Of a stretch of 64,000 nucleotides of DNA, positions 1 to 8,658 are shown one piece after another. This stretch comes from an uncultured bacterium (GTDB taxonomy: Bacteria > Verrucomicrobiota > Kiritimatiellia > CAIKKV01 > CALHGX01), in the NCBI GenBank assembly GCA_938031185.1, contig CALHGX010000021.1, positions 1-64,000 on the forward strand, in the 5' to 3' direction. The notes under the pieces were generated by a model that worked only from the letters and a program-made list of their open reading frames with translations, made no database searches and was not told the DNA's origin. The position numbers were made by a program, and so were the translations under genes. Positions within the stretch are counted from its first letter, which is position 1, and each line of letters starts with the position of its first letter.

Positions 1-1245
1 CTCGGAGAGGATAGTCGGAGTCTGAGCGCAGGGCGCTGCCCCCAACGTCCTCCGAGGCCGATCAAGCGCCGGGCAGGAAGACGCGGCGGAGCTCGGCGAG
101 CGCGGCGCGCGGCATGGGGCGCGGGCGTCCGAGTGCGCGGGATCGGGAATTTTCAGCCCGCCCTCGGCCACGTAGTCGAAACGCACCGACCGGTATTGGT
201 CGGGCGCGAAACCCAGTTGCAGGTGGATGCCCCGGCTGCCGGATGCCGGAACGCCGGGATCGCCCATGACCTCTCCGCGCGGTCCGTAGATATCCGGAAA
301 AGCGGTCAACGAACTGAACACCAGTCGCGCCTGCCGGGGATCGGCCGTGAAGACGCGCAGGTTGCTGCCGCGGGCCGCGAACATACCCGAATAACCGGGC
401 CGGTGTCCGGCGTGATCGGCGAAGCCGAGCAACACGAGGGCGTCGCGCGTCAGCGGACGATCCGGCGAGCCGGCCTGCAGTGTGCCGTTACGATAGACAT
501 TCAGGTGAAACTTGTAGAAATGCGTCGAATGAAAGAACGGCCCCATCCGGGCGCCGGATTGCAACTCCACCGTACCGCCGTCGAAGATTTCCATCAGGCC
601 CTTGTCGCGGGCGGCGGTCCAACGGAAGGTGCCGTTGATGATCAGCCGCCCGCCGGTGACCAGCACCTCGTCGTTGACGCCGATATCGCCCAGCGCCTCG
701 ACCGAGGCGTCGCCCAGCTTGTTCACGACGAACTTGTGCGTGACGGCACTGCGGCTGTGGCCCTGGTTGTCCTGCGGCGTCGGGAACCGGCTCTCCTCGA
801 CTTTCAAATAGGTGTGCTTGTCGCCGGCGATCCCGAAGACCCAAAGCCGACCCGTGGGCAGGACGTGAATATTGACGTACACGGTCATCCAGGGACCGAG
901 GATCGGCCCGTTCATGGAGGCGTCGTTCTCGATGGTTAGGTGGCGAACCTCGCAGTGGTTCTTCACGTTCAGCCGGCCACGAATGATCACGTCAGTGTCG
1001 CGGTCGGGCAGCCGGTCGGCGGGCGCGGCCGCCGAGCGTGCGCCAGTTGCCCAGATGCTCGAAATCGCCGTTTCCGGTCCAGACGAGCGCGCGTGCCGGC
1101 GGCCATTGTTGCGATTGCCAAGGCGCAGGCGCCCCGGCGCCGCGGGGCGCGTCGCCGAATGCGGGAAGCCCCGCGAGCGCTCCGCACAGGAGCGCCATTT
1201 GCGGGGCTGTCAACCGGACCAGAAATCGAAATGTTTTTTCATCAT
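1..1245 (-). pseudogene. Secreted protein, possibly G8-like beta-helix, partial at window edge and apparently frameshifted
   Basis: Minus-strand reading gives MMKK(T)FRFLVRLTAPQMALLCGALAGLPAFGDA... ALVWTGNGDFEHLGNW, then in another frame ADRLPDRDTDVIIRGRLNVKNHCEVRHLTIENDASMNG... LQAGSPDRPLTRDALVLLGF. Coherent protein is spread over two frames, so two indels are needed (A6 run at 1234-1239 and about 1010-1035). Continues open to base 1. Confidence 0.55.
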
Positions 1246-1376
1246 TGATCTCTCGCCGTAGCGTGCGCGGCCCGGAACCGCGCCCCTGAAGCCTGAATGG
1301 GAGGCTCTGCCTGCCACTCGGCGCGACAAGGACGCGGTATCTCGGCGCGCGCGACCCCGATGCATTGTAGCGTGAC

Positions 1377-1414
1377 GGCAAGGGTTCTTGGCTTGCCGCC
1401 GCCGAACCCTTGCC
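1377..1414. repeat. Intergenic hairpin: perfect 11-bp inverted repeat ggcaagggttc/gaacccttgcc with 16-nt loop
   Basis: Arms at 1377-1387 and 1404-1414, between the PEP-CTERM gene and the left-edge gene. Confidence 0.75.
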
Positions 1415-1495
1415 CGTAACGCTCCGAACGCCAGGTTCAGTCAACCCCGCACCCGGTCCGGCGTAAAAAAAGAATGTGTCGCGCAACCGCTTTTT

Positions 1496-2275
1496 TTACA
1501 CCCCACGCCTGCCGCGGCGAATCAAAACCGTCAGCACGCCCAGCACCAGCACGCCTGTCGAAGCCGGTTCGGGAATCACATCCACGACAATACTGGCGAC
1601 GGCGCCGCTAAATGGCGTTCCCTCCCACACATACCTGAACCCGGGACTATTGTTCGTCGTGTTCAAGCCCATACGCAAGCTGGCGTCATCGTGGGACGAA
1701 TCGCCATCAATACCCCTCATTACAAAGTGGTATGTCGTGCTGGGAGCGATGCCGATCGGAGACGCGAACAGGAATTCGACCCAACCCCGTTCGTTATCCA
1801 CATTGTTCACGGGGGTCGCATATTGATTCGAGTTCGTCGGGTTGCCGGTGGCCGAATAAACCAGCGTCCCCGTTCCGACGGGCCCCTGCCATAACTCGAT
1901 TTTCAACGTCTGGGCGCCATCAATACCAGAGCCGCGTCCGTCATACGTGCCGGGGATCAATATTCGCGAAATCGGGTTCACGCTCGCGGGCGTTGTGAAC
2001 GCTTTTACCCAATTCGCATATTCAACGCCCGCCAAAATACTGCTATTTCGGTAAAACGGATAATGGCCGTTCTGATTTTGCCAGCTGTCATCTATCATAC
2101 GCACATCCGCGCCGTTTGTGCCCGGCTTGACGGGAGTGCCGCTGGTCCCGGCGGGATTCAAAATAGCCACCGTGCTGCCGTCCGACAGCGTCAACGCCGC
2201 GTCCGCCCGATCCGAGACGGCCAACAGCAGTGGAACTGCCGCCAAGGCCGCCCATTTGCTTGTCTTCTTGTTCAT
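1496..2275 (-). CDS. PEP-CTERM sorting domain-containing secreted protein
   Basis: Signal peptide MNKKTSKWAALAAVPLLLAVSDRADA; C-terminus VIPEPASTGVLVLGVLTVLIRRGRRGV (PEP motif, TM helix, Arg-rich tail). Start trimmed to ATG at 2275, which has an upstream SD. Confidence 0.85.
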   Translation of the reverse strand: MNKKTSKWAALAAVPLLLAVSDRADAALTLSDGSTVAILNPAGTSGTPVKPGTNGADVRMIDDSWQNQNGHYPFYRNSSILAGVEYANWVKAFTTPASVNPISRILIPGTYDGRGSGIDGAQTLKIELWQGPVGTGTLVYSATGNPTNSNQYATPVNNVDNERGWVEFLFASPIGIAPSTTYHFVMRGIDGDSSHDDASLRMGLNTTNNSPGFRYVWEGTPFSGAVASIVVDVIPEPASTGVLVLGVLTVLIRRGRRGV

Positions 2276-2307
2276 GGCTCTCTCCTTCGGCTCGTCATCG
2301 CGAGCCC

Positions 2308-2634
2308 TTACACCCCTCTTCGGGGCCGTCCAACCGAGGGCCCGTCCCAACCGAGCCACCGTGGCGCGGTCTCGACCCCCGCGATGATCCAACATCCTTC
2401 ATTGTCGTTCGCGCTGTTTCCTTTCACCGCCGCCCCCCAGCCGAACGACGACACCGAGCGAAGCTGATCCCGGTATTCCAATGCATCGAGATTCACATAC
2501 CGAAGCCCGCCGTAGAGTGACTGGGCCAGCGTCGTCTTACCCGTCTGCCGCGCCCCTGTCAGCACCACCAATCGCCGTTCATCCGGCTTCGGCAATCTGT
2601 CCGAAAGAGTCCTGGCTATGAAGCAATCCGCCAT
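2308..2634 (-). pseudogene. N-terminal remnant of AAA ATPase (DUF4143-type)
   Basis: RRLVVLTGARQTGKTTLAQSLYGGLRYVNLDALEYRDQLRSVSSFGW (Walker A plus following block), then unrelated sequence; only 108 aa against the expected roughly 380-450. Confidence 0.65.
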
Positions 2635-2722
2635 ACTTGTGAGAAATTATACAGTATTTTTGCAATAGTCAAGTTATACAAGCGATTTTGTTGTGTAGTT
2701 TTCAAAACTGTGCAATTTCGTG

Positions 2723-3320
2723 CGATCAAAATTGGGATTTTTCGGTGGGGCGGTTGGTGAACAGCAGGATGGGGAGTGTGTTGGGGGCGGGGGGTTGGGC
2801 CAAGACGGAGGTGTGGCCCGAGGGGTGGAAGCGGAGGATCAGCGCTGTGCGGGGCGGGACTTCGAGTCGGACGCGGCGAGGGCCGATGGGGATGCGGCCA
2901 TCGTCGCCACTGCGTAGGGTTTTGCGGACGGCCCAGATATAGGACCACTTTTCCGCCGCCGCCCGAGCGGATATCTCTCCGGCACGCACCCCCTCCAAAA
3001 TGTGCCGAATCAGCGGAGACGCCAGACGATGAGCCAACTGTGCTTTGTTTTTTTCATAGGCTGGGATTGTAGCCCATTGGGGACGCTGCCCCCAAACCCC
3101 CGGAGTTTATCGCGCGAACCGGTGATTGAGACACGCCCCGAAAAAAGAACCCCGCAGCAACCGAAATCGCCGCGGGGCGGGGCTGAGTTACTCAACCACC
3201 GGGGCGCGGGCCGCTCGGGTTGCGCTCCCGCAGAGCCCTATCCCGCCCGTGCCGCGACCACCCTCTCATGCGCTCTCCTCTTGTCAAGCCCCGCTCCGCA
3301 GAATCCCAATTTTGATCGCA
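2723..3320. repeat. Region bounded by perfect 19-bp inverted repeats (tgcgatcaaaattgggatt)
   Basis: Arms at 2723-2741 and 3302-3320 (reverse complement); weaker similarity extends into the flanks. Confidence 0.75.
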
Positions 3321-3485
3321 CACAAACTGTCACCTTTTGCTCGCACCACGACAGCCTTTTCAGCCATGGACTCGGTCGTTGTCCGCCTGCCGCATCTATC
3401 TCCCGCCCCACGCCTTTTGAAAAGACCTTGAATGCCGTGCGCCACGCAGCTATAGGAAAACCGTCGCTAAAGTAATAAGGACTGC

Positions 3486-4658
3486 ATGTCAAATATGAGT
3501 TCAAAGACGCCAGCATCCCGCGCCAGCCAGCAGGAGACCGTTCTGGATGGCATCATCCCCCCCCTTTCAAGCGCTGATACTGATCGCCAGCGGCTCATCG
3601 AGAACTACCATGCGATAATTCGCGAACGCGCCATCCGGTATCCAGTGCCGTACCATTTTGTCCGCGAACTGGGCAAAGGACGGCAGGGCATCGTATTTCT
3701 GGCGATCCGGCAAGGAGGACGGGGATGTCTCACCCGTCACGCCGTGAAGCTGCACGACCCGGCCATCTATTCTTCAGCAGAACAGTATTGGACTGATATG
3801 GGCCGTCTCGCAGGCCAAGTCTCCAGGCTGCAGCCCATTCATAACGATCATCTCGTCACCCGCGAGTACTACGACGAATGCAACGGCGTGGGGTACCTTC
3901 AGATGGCGGCAATTGACGGCCTGGACCTTCAATTCCTGCTGGAGGGAACGCACTTGGCTATCGCGCGCAGTCAGTCAACCGATGACGAATGGAATCACTT
4001 CCTGTCGGTTCTGTTTCGAATCGAAGACGACCGGTTCATGCTGCAACCGGGATTGGCTGTGTACATTCTTCGCAAGGTCTTGCTCGGATTGTCCGGTGTG
4101 CATGAAGCCGGCTTCCTGCACGCTGACATCAAACCATCCAACATCATGATTGACCGCATGGGGTCGGTTAAACTGGTGGATTTTGGTCGCGCCGTCACCA
4201 TCGGCGAACGCATCAGCATTCTCTTGGGAAGTCCTTTCTACATGGCCCCTGAAACCCACCGTCTGGAGATTGGGCAGATGTCAACCGACCTGTTCAGCAC
4301 GGGTGTGGTCGGGCTGGAAATGCTCACCGGGCGTTATTTGCAGGACTGCTGCGATATGAACGACGAGCAGTTGCTCGATTTCAAAATGAAGCTGCTGGAC
4401 GGCCTGGATCAGCGATTGCCCGCAGATGTGCGGGCGATTCCGTCCCTCGTCAAAGCACTGCGTCGATTCCTGCAACCAGATCCCGCAGCTCGTTACCAAA
4501 GCGCCAAAGACGCCGACGCCCCGCGCGAAGGCTTGAGCGCCGCCGCTCGCGCACTGCGCCTCGCCAGCATGGAAGCCGAGTATGACCGTGAGCTGCGTCT
4601 CTATCTTGAGAAAATCACCGATCCCGAGACGGGGCACGTGAATCCTCGTCTCCGGTAA
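3486..4658 (+). CDS. Cytosolic eukaryotic-like Ser/Thr protein kinase
   Basis: Gly-loop ELGKGRQGIVF, HAVK lysine, catalytic loop HADIKPSNIM, DFG (LVDFGRAV), SPFYMAPE. No obvious TM helix. Confidence 0.9.
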   Translation: MSNMSSKTPASRASQQETVLDGIIPPLSSADTDRQRLIENYHAIIRERAIRYPVPYHFVRELGKGRQGIVFLAIRQGGRGCLTRHAVKLHDPAIYSSAEQYWTDMGRLAGQVSRLQPIHNDHLVTREYYDECNGVGYLQMAAIDGLDLQFLLEGTHLAIARSQSTDDEWNHFLSVLFRIEDDRFMLQPGLAVYILRKVLLGLSGVHEAGFLHADIKPSNIMIDRMGSVKLVDFGRAVTIGERISILLGSPFYMAPETHRLEIGQMSTDLFSTGVVGLEMLTGRYLQDCCDMNDEQLLDFKMKLLDGLDQRLPADVRAIPSLVKALRRFLQPDPAARYQSAKDADAPREGLSAAARALRLASMEAEYDRELRLYLEKITDPETGHVNPRLR

Positions 4659-5640
4659 CGGTGCTTGCGTCTGCCGCCGAGTAGTAGACCTGATCGGCCA
4701 CCGGCTGAGGTCGAATCCGTCCTTGGCGCACTGCTTCAGCCAGGAGCGCTTCCGCTTCCTTCTCTGGAAGCTCAAGGAACGAGGCCACATCCCGGACGGT
4801 ACAGGGATGCCGCCGCATTAGGCGCTCGGCGTCATTCCACGAAGGGGCGCCTTCGCCCGCTTCTTCCGACAGCCGGTCAGCCTCACCGATTACTTCGGCA
4901 GCAGGTCGAAACCTGTTTGCCAATTCGGTCAGCCGCTCTTTTGCGACCGCTTGGGCTTCGGAAAACGCCGGCGGCCTGACAACCGTGTTGAGCTGCACCT
5001 TGTCTGGCGCAAGCTCCGTCACGAGCGCTGCTATGCGGTCCACCGCCTCAGGCCCGTCATTCAACCCGCCCACCAGCATCGTTTCCACCCACAATTCGCC
5101 GGAGTATTCGCACCGAAAGCGCCGCAGTCCATCCACCACCAATTCAAACCGAAGTTCCGAGTGCGGACGATTCACCGCCGCAAAGGATGCTTGATCCCAG
5201 GCACTCAAGGACACCTTGACCACCTCGGCTTTCGCAGCGTCCGAGCGCACCTCGGGAAGAAAAAATAGCGCCCCGTTGCTTAGCAAGGCCCGCCGAATCG
5301 CGGCGCGATCGCCGATGCCGTCCAATACGCGGCCGAAACCGACATGCAATGTGGGCTCGCCAGAACCGGCCAGTGTCACATAGTCGGCCCGGCCGCCACC
5401 CGCCAGCCAACCATCCAGTTCCGCCAAAACCGCTTCCACCGGCACATACTCCCGCCGCTCCAACGTCAGCGCCGTGGTTGTGCCCAGTTGACAGAACACA
5501 CAGTCAAAAGCACAGGTTTTAAACGGCACAAGGTCAACGCCTAGCGACAGCCCCATTCGGCGGGACCGGACCGGACCAAACAAGTGGCGATATCCGCCCC
5601 CCGTCGGCGTCAGCCCGCTGAAATGGCTTCGACCGGGCAT
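4615..5640 (-). CDS. Radical SAM protein
   Basis: CAFDCVFCQLG (CxxxCxxC-type cluster), GSGEPTLH motif; 341 aa. Confidence 0.85.
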   Translation of the reverse strand: MPGRSHFSGLTPTGGGYRHLFGPVRSRRMGLSLGVDLVPFKTCAFDCVFCQLGTTTALTLERREYVPVEAVLAELDGWLAGGGRADYVTLAGSGEPTLHVGFGRVLDGIGDRAAIRRALLSNGALFFLPEVRSDAAKAEVVKVSLSAWDQASFAAVNRPHSELRFELVVDGLRRFRCEYSGELWVETMLVGGLNDGPEAVDRIAALVTELAPDKVQLNTVVRPPAFSEAQAVAKERLTELANRFRPAAEVIGEADRLSEEAGEGAPSWNDAERLMRRHPCTVRDVASFLELPEKEAEALLAEAVRQGRIRPQPVADQVYYSAADASTVTGDEDSRAPSRDR

Positions 5641-5780
5641 TCGCTCTCACAAAGACCGCAATCCACGCACTTCTCCGGGTCAATCACGTAGCGTTCCGGT
5701 CCTTCCGAAATGGCTTCCTGCGGGCAAACCCCCATGCAGCTACCGCAACGCGTACACTTGTCCGATATCACATAAGCCAT
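5610..5780 (-). CDS. 2[4Fe-4S] ferredoxin
   Basis: MAYVISDKCTRCGSCMGVCPQEAISEGPERYVIDPEKCVDCGLCESECPVEAISAG; two CxxCxxCxxxCP motifs. Start trimmed within ORF 5610-5948. Confidence 0.92.
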   Translation of the reverse strand: MAYVISDKCTRCGSCMGVCPQEAISEGPERYVIDPEKCVDCGLCESECPVEAISAG

Positions 5781-5804
5781 GGCGTTCCTCCGTCGTCTGC
5801 GTTG

Positions 5805-5834
5805 ATTATGCACGACAATAAAGGCGCAAGTCAA
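5805..5834 (-). promoter_or_regulatory. Sigma70-like promoter for ferredoxin/radical SAM
   Basis: Minus strand TTGACT (5829-5834), 18-bp spacer, CATAAT (5805-5810), upstream of ATG at 5780. Confidence 0.5.
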
Positions 5835-7525
5835 TGCATCCTGCCGCCGGCCATCTGTCGCACAGTCCCAATGCGCCGCCAGGCCCATCGCAGCATATCC
5901 ATGCACTCGGGAACGCGCAGCAGGAGCACCGTGAGACCGTAGGCCCACATACCCGCTCCAACCCCCGCCGCCACCGAGATCAACCGCCCTTTGAAATCAG
6001 ACACCACCCAGGCCGAAGCCCATTCAACCGTCCAGGCTGCCGCCCAACCGCACGCACACGCCGCCATCAGCACAGAACCTAGAAAACGAATCCAACGGGT
6101 TGCGCCGCCCAGACAGACCAATCTTTTCAGACGCACCGCCAGTTGCACGCTGTTTAGGAGGGCCACGCAGGACGTCGTCATGGCCAGTCCCACATGGCCG
6201 AACCCAAGCCACTTGAAGAGAATCAGATTAAGCCCCAGATTGATGCCGATGCCGATCAAGCTGACGTTCAACGGTGTGCGGGGATGGTCCAGCGCATAGA
6301 AACACGGCGTCAAGACCTTCAGAACGGCGTAACCGCAAAGGCCGGCTGCGTAGCCACGCAGAGCCGCCGCTGTGCGTGCGGTGTCAAATGCCGTGAAAAG
6401 ATGCCGCTGGTAGATGAGACCGATTAAGTCCGGCGCCAGCGCAAACAATCCGGCCGCCGCCGGCAAGGTCAAAAAGATGGCCAGACGAAGGGACTGCTCC
6501 ACGTTCCAACCAATGGCCGGCAGATCGCCCCGCGCATGATGACGGGCCACCGCCGGCAAGGTCACGGTGGCGATCGCCACGCCAAAAACCCCGATAGGAA
6601 ATTGCATCAAGCGAAACGCGCAATTAAGCCATGATCGAGCCCCGTTGATCTCCGAAGCAAACATCCCATTGACTACCACGTTGATCTGGACGGCCGCCCC
6701 CGCAATAACGCTCGGCCACATGAGGCGCCAAACCTGCCGGAGGCCGACATCGCGCACCGTCGGATCCCAACGGAAAAAATACCCCTGTCGCCTCAAAACA
6801 GGCCATTGTATGGCCAATTGGGCGAAACCGCCCAGCAAAACCCCCAAACACACCCCATACAAAGCCCTTTCACCAAAGAACGGCCTGCGCCAGTCCGCCT
6901 GCGGGTCGAAGGCATACGCCAGCGCCACGCCGGCCGCCACAGAGACCACATTGAACGCCGTGGACGCCGAAGCAGGAAGCCCGAAGATGAAGCGGGCGTT
7001 CAGAACACCCATTGCCACAGCCGCGAGAGAAACGAGTAAGATGAAAGGAAAAAGCAGCCTCGTTAGTCGAACGGCAAGATCAAACTTCCCCGGTACGTCG
7101 TGGAAACCGTAGTTCGTCACGTGAACAAGCCAAGGGCTGACCGCAATGCCGAGCAGGCAGATCGCGCCAAGGAACAGTGTCATCGTGCTCAGCAGTCGAC
7201 TGGTCAACCGCCAAGCGGCCGCCACCCCCTCCCGTTCCTGCGTCTTGGCGAAAGTGGCGGTAAATGCGGTGGACAGAGCCCCTTCAGCGAACAGGTCTCT
7301 AAGAAGATTCGGGATCTGAAACGCAGCCAGAAAGGCATCCAAGTTGCGACCGGCGCCGAACAACCCCGCGAAGACCACTTCCCGAACCAGCCCCATCAGC
7401 CGGGAGCCTAAGACCGCCGCTCCCACCACCCCAGCGGCTTTTCGTCCCCCGCTCATGCGAAGATAGGCCTCTACCACTGCGAATACCCGGCTGCGAAAGA
7501 GAGCCGCCAAGGGATTTCCGCGCAC
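5831..7525 (-). CDS. murJ: MurJ/MviN lipid II flippase
   Basis: GSRLMGLVREVVFAGLFGAGRNLDAFLAAFQIPNLLRDLFAEGALSTAFTATF; multiple TM segments; 564 aa. Confidence 0.93.
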   Translation of the reverse strand: MRGNPLAALFRSRVFAVVEAYLRMSGGRKAAGVVGAAVLGSRLMGLVREVVFAGLFGAGRNLDAFLAAFQIPNLLRDLFAEGALSTAFTATFAKTQEREGVAAAWRLTSRLLSTMTLFLGAICLLGIAVSPWLVHVTNYGFHDVPGKFDLAVRLTRLLFPFILLVSLAAVAMGVLNARFIFGLPASASTAFNVVSVAAGVALAYAFDPQADWRRPFFGERALYGVCLGVLLGGFAQLAIQWPVLRRQGYFFRWDPTVRDVGLRQVWRLMWPSVIAGAAVQINVVVNGMFASEINGARSWLNCAFRLMQFPIGVFGVAIATVTLPAVARHHARGDLPAIGWNVEQSLRLAIFLTLPAAAGLFALAPDLIGLIYQRHLFTAFDTARTAAALRGYAAGLCGYAVLKVLTPCFYALDHPRTPLNVSLIGIGINLGLNLILFKWLGFGHVGLAMTTSCVALLNSVQLAVRLKRLVCLGGATRWIRFLGSVLMAACACGWAAAWTVEWASAWVVSDFKGRLISVAAGVGAGMWAYGLTVLLLRVPECMDMLRWAWRRIGTVRQMAGGRMH

Positions 7526-7532
7526 CGAAGCC

Positions 7533-7949
7533 CTATGATCGGGCCACCTTCACTCGCAGGAAATCAGCCAGCCGTTGATCCACACTCTTGATGTGATTCT
7601 GAAACCAATCAATGAGCAACCCGCTGAATCGCATTCGAAGCCCACTGTCCTTCGCGTCAGCACGAATAGGTGTTTCGAATGAAGCCATCTGCTCCCGCAT
7701 CCATGCATGTTGCGCCACATGGGGGTCAGCATCGGGATAGGCATGCTCTCTCATCAACTTCTGCTCAGTCCCGAAGTGATGCACAACGTAGCGGTTCAGA
7801 AACTCAAACATCTCCAGCATTCGTTCCGGGGCCACGGCATCGTCAAGATAAAGGGTCAACAACTTGTCCACGCGGCGGAAGTATTCCCGGTGTTGTATAT
7901 CCATCACCCGCAAACCGGTTTCCAGCGTCTTGTCCCATCCCGTACTCAT
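7533..7949 (-). CDS. Bacteriohemerythrin
   Basis: MDIQHREYFRRVDKL...FEFLNRYVVHHFGTEQKLMREHAYPDADPHVAQHAWM; hemerythrin His/Glu pattern. Confidence 0.9.
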   Translation of the reverse strand: MSTGWDKTLETGLRVMDIQHREYFRRVDKLLTLYLDDAVAPERMLEMFEFLNRYVVHHFGTEQKLMREHAYPDADPHVAQHAWMREQMASFETPIRADAKDSGLRMRFSGLLIDWFQNHIKSVDQRLADFLRVKVARS

Positions 7950-8023
7950 TCATTACCCCCGTCCGCAGCGCCAATTCCTGCCGCATCCCTTTGCCTAAGC
8001 TGTTCGCCCGCAAATGAACACTC

Positions 8024-8640
8024 TTAAGCTAGGCATTTCCTCGCCGAATTGCAAGCACCTCGGACGCCACGTCTCGGCATCCACGCTCCCGGCTGCTTTC
8101 GCCTGTAGCGCATCAGCATTTTCTGGACGCTTTGGAGGCGACATTCATGCGGCCGCCTCCAGCAGGGATTGACAAGCCTGAGAGGGCTCTTGAAACCACG
8201 ACGTTCGAGCAGCCAGGTGCGATTGCAAAGCTCTTTGAAGGCCAGGAGCGCCTGGCGCAGTTCTTCGATCGTCGCAAAGAAAGCATCCCAGAGCAGGTTC
8301 TCTTTCAGGGTGCTGATGAACCGCTCGGCACAGCCGTTGCCCTCTGGCTCCCACCAACCGAAAGCCGGAGAGCTTCTTGCCCCAAGAAAAAACAGTTCGT
8401 CCTTGAAGACATCCGAGAGGTATGCGTTGCCATGATCGGAAGCGTACTGACAAGTCCCCAGCCACCTCGGCCGTGTAGCCGCAAAAGCACTCCCGCAGGT
8501 CTTGGCGAATCGACTCCAAGGCTTCAAAACGATTTCCCGACGTCTCCGCGTGAATGCCGAAGCATTCGGCCTGCGGCCCCCTTTTCATCCACACCCCCGG
8601 TGCGCCAATCGAGAACTCGCGGCACGCTGAGAAGAGCGAT
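8024..8640 (-). pseudogene. Degenerate IS transposase (integrase core fragment, frameshifted)
   Basis: ECFGIHAETSGNRFEALESIRQDLRECFCGYTAEVAGDLSVR in one frame; ASDHGNAYLSDVFKDELFFLGARSSPAFGWWEPEGNGCAERFISTLKENLLWDAFFATIEELRQALLAFKELCNRTWLLERRGFKSP in another. N-terminal half absent. Confidence 0.8.
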
Positions 8641-8658
8641 CTGTGAACGGGAGACTCC

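Noticed and set aside
133-939. 268-aa plus-strand ORF at left edge
   Set aside because: The minus strand reads as a coherent beta-rich protein with strand-consistent codon use; the plus reading is low-complexity.
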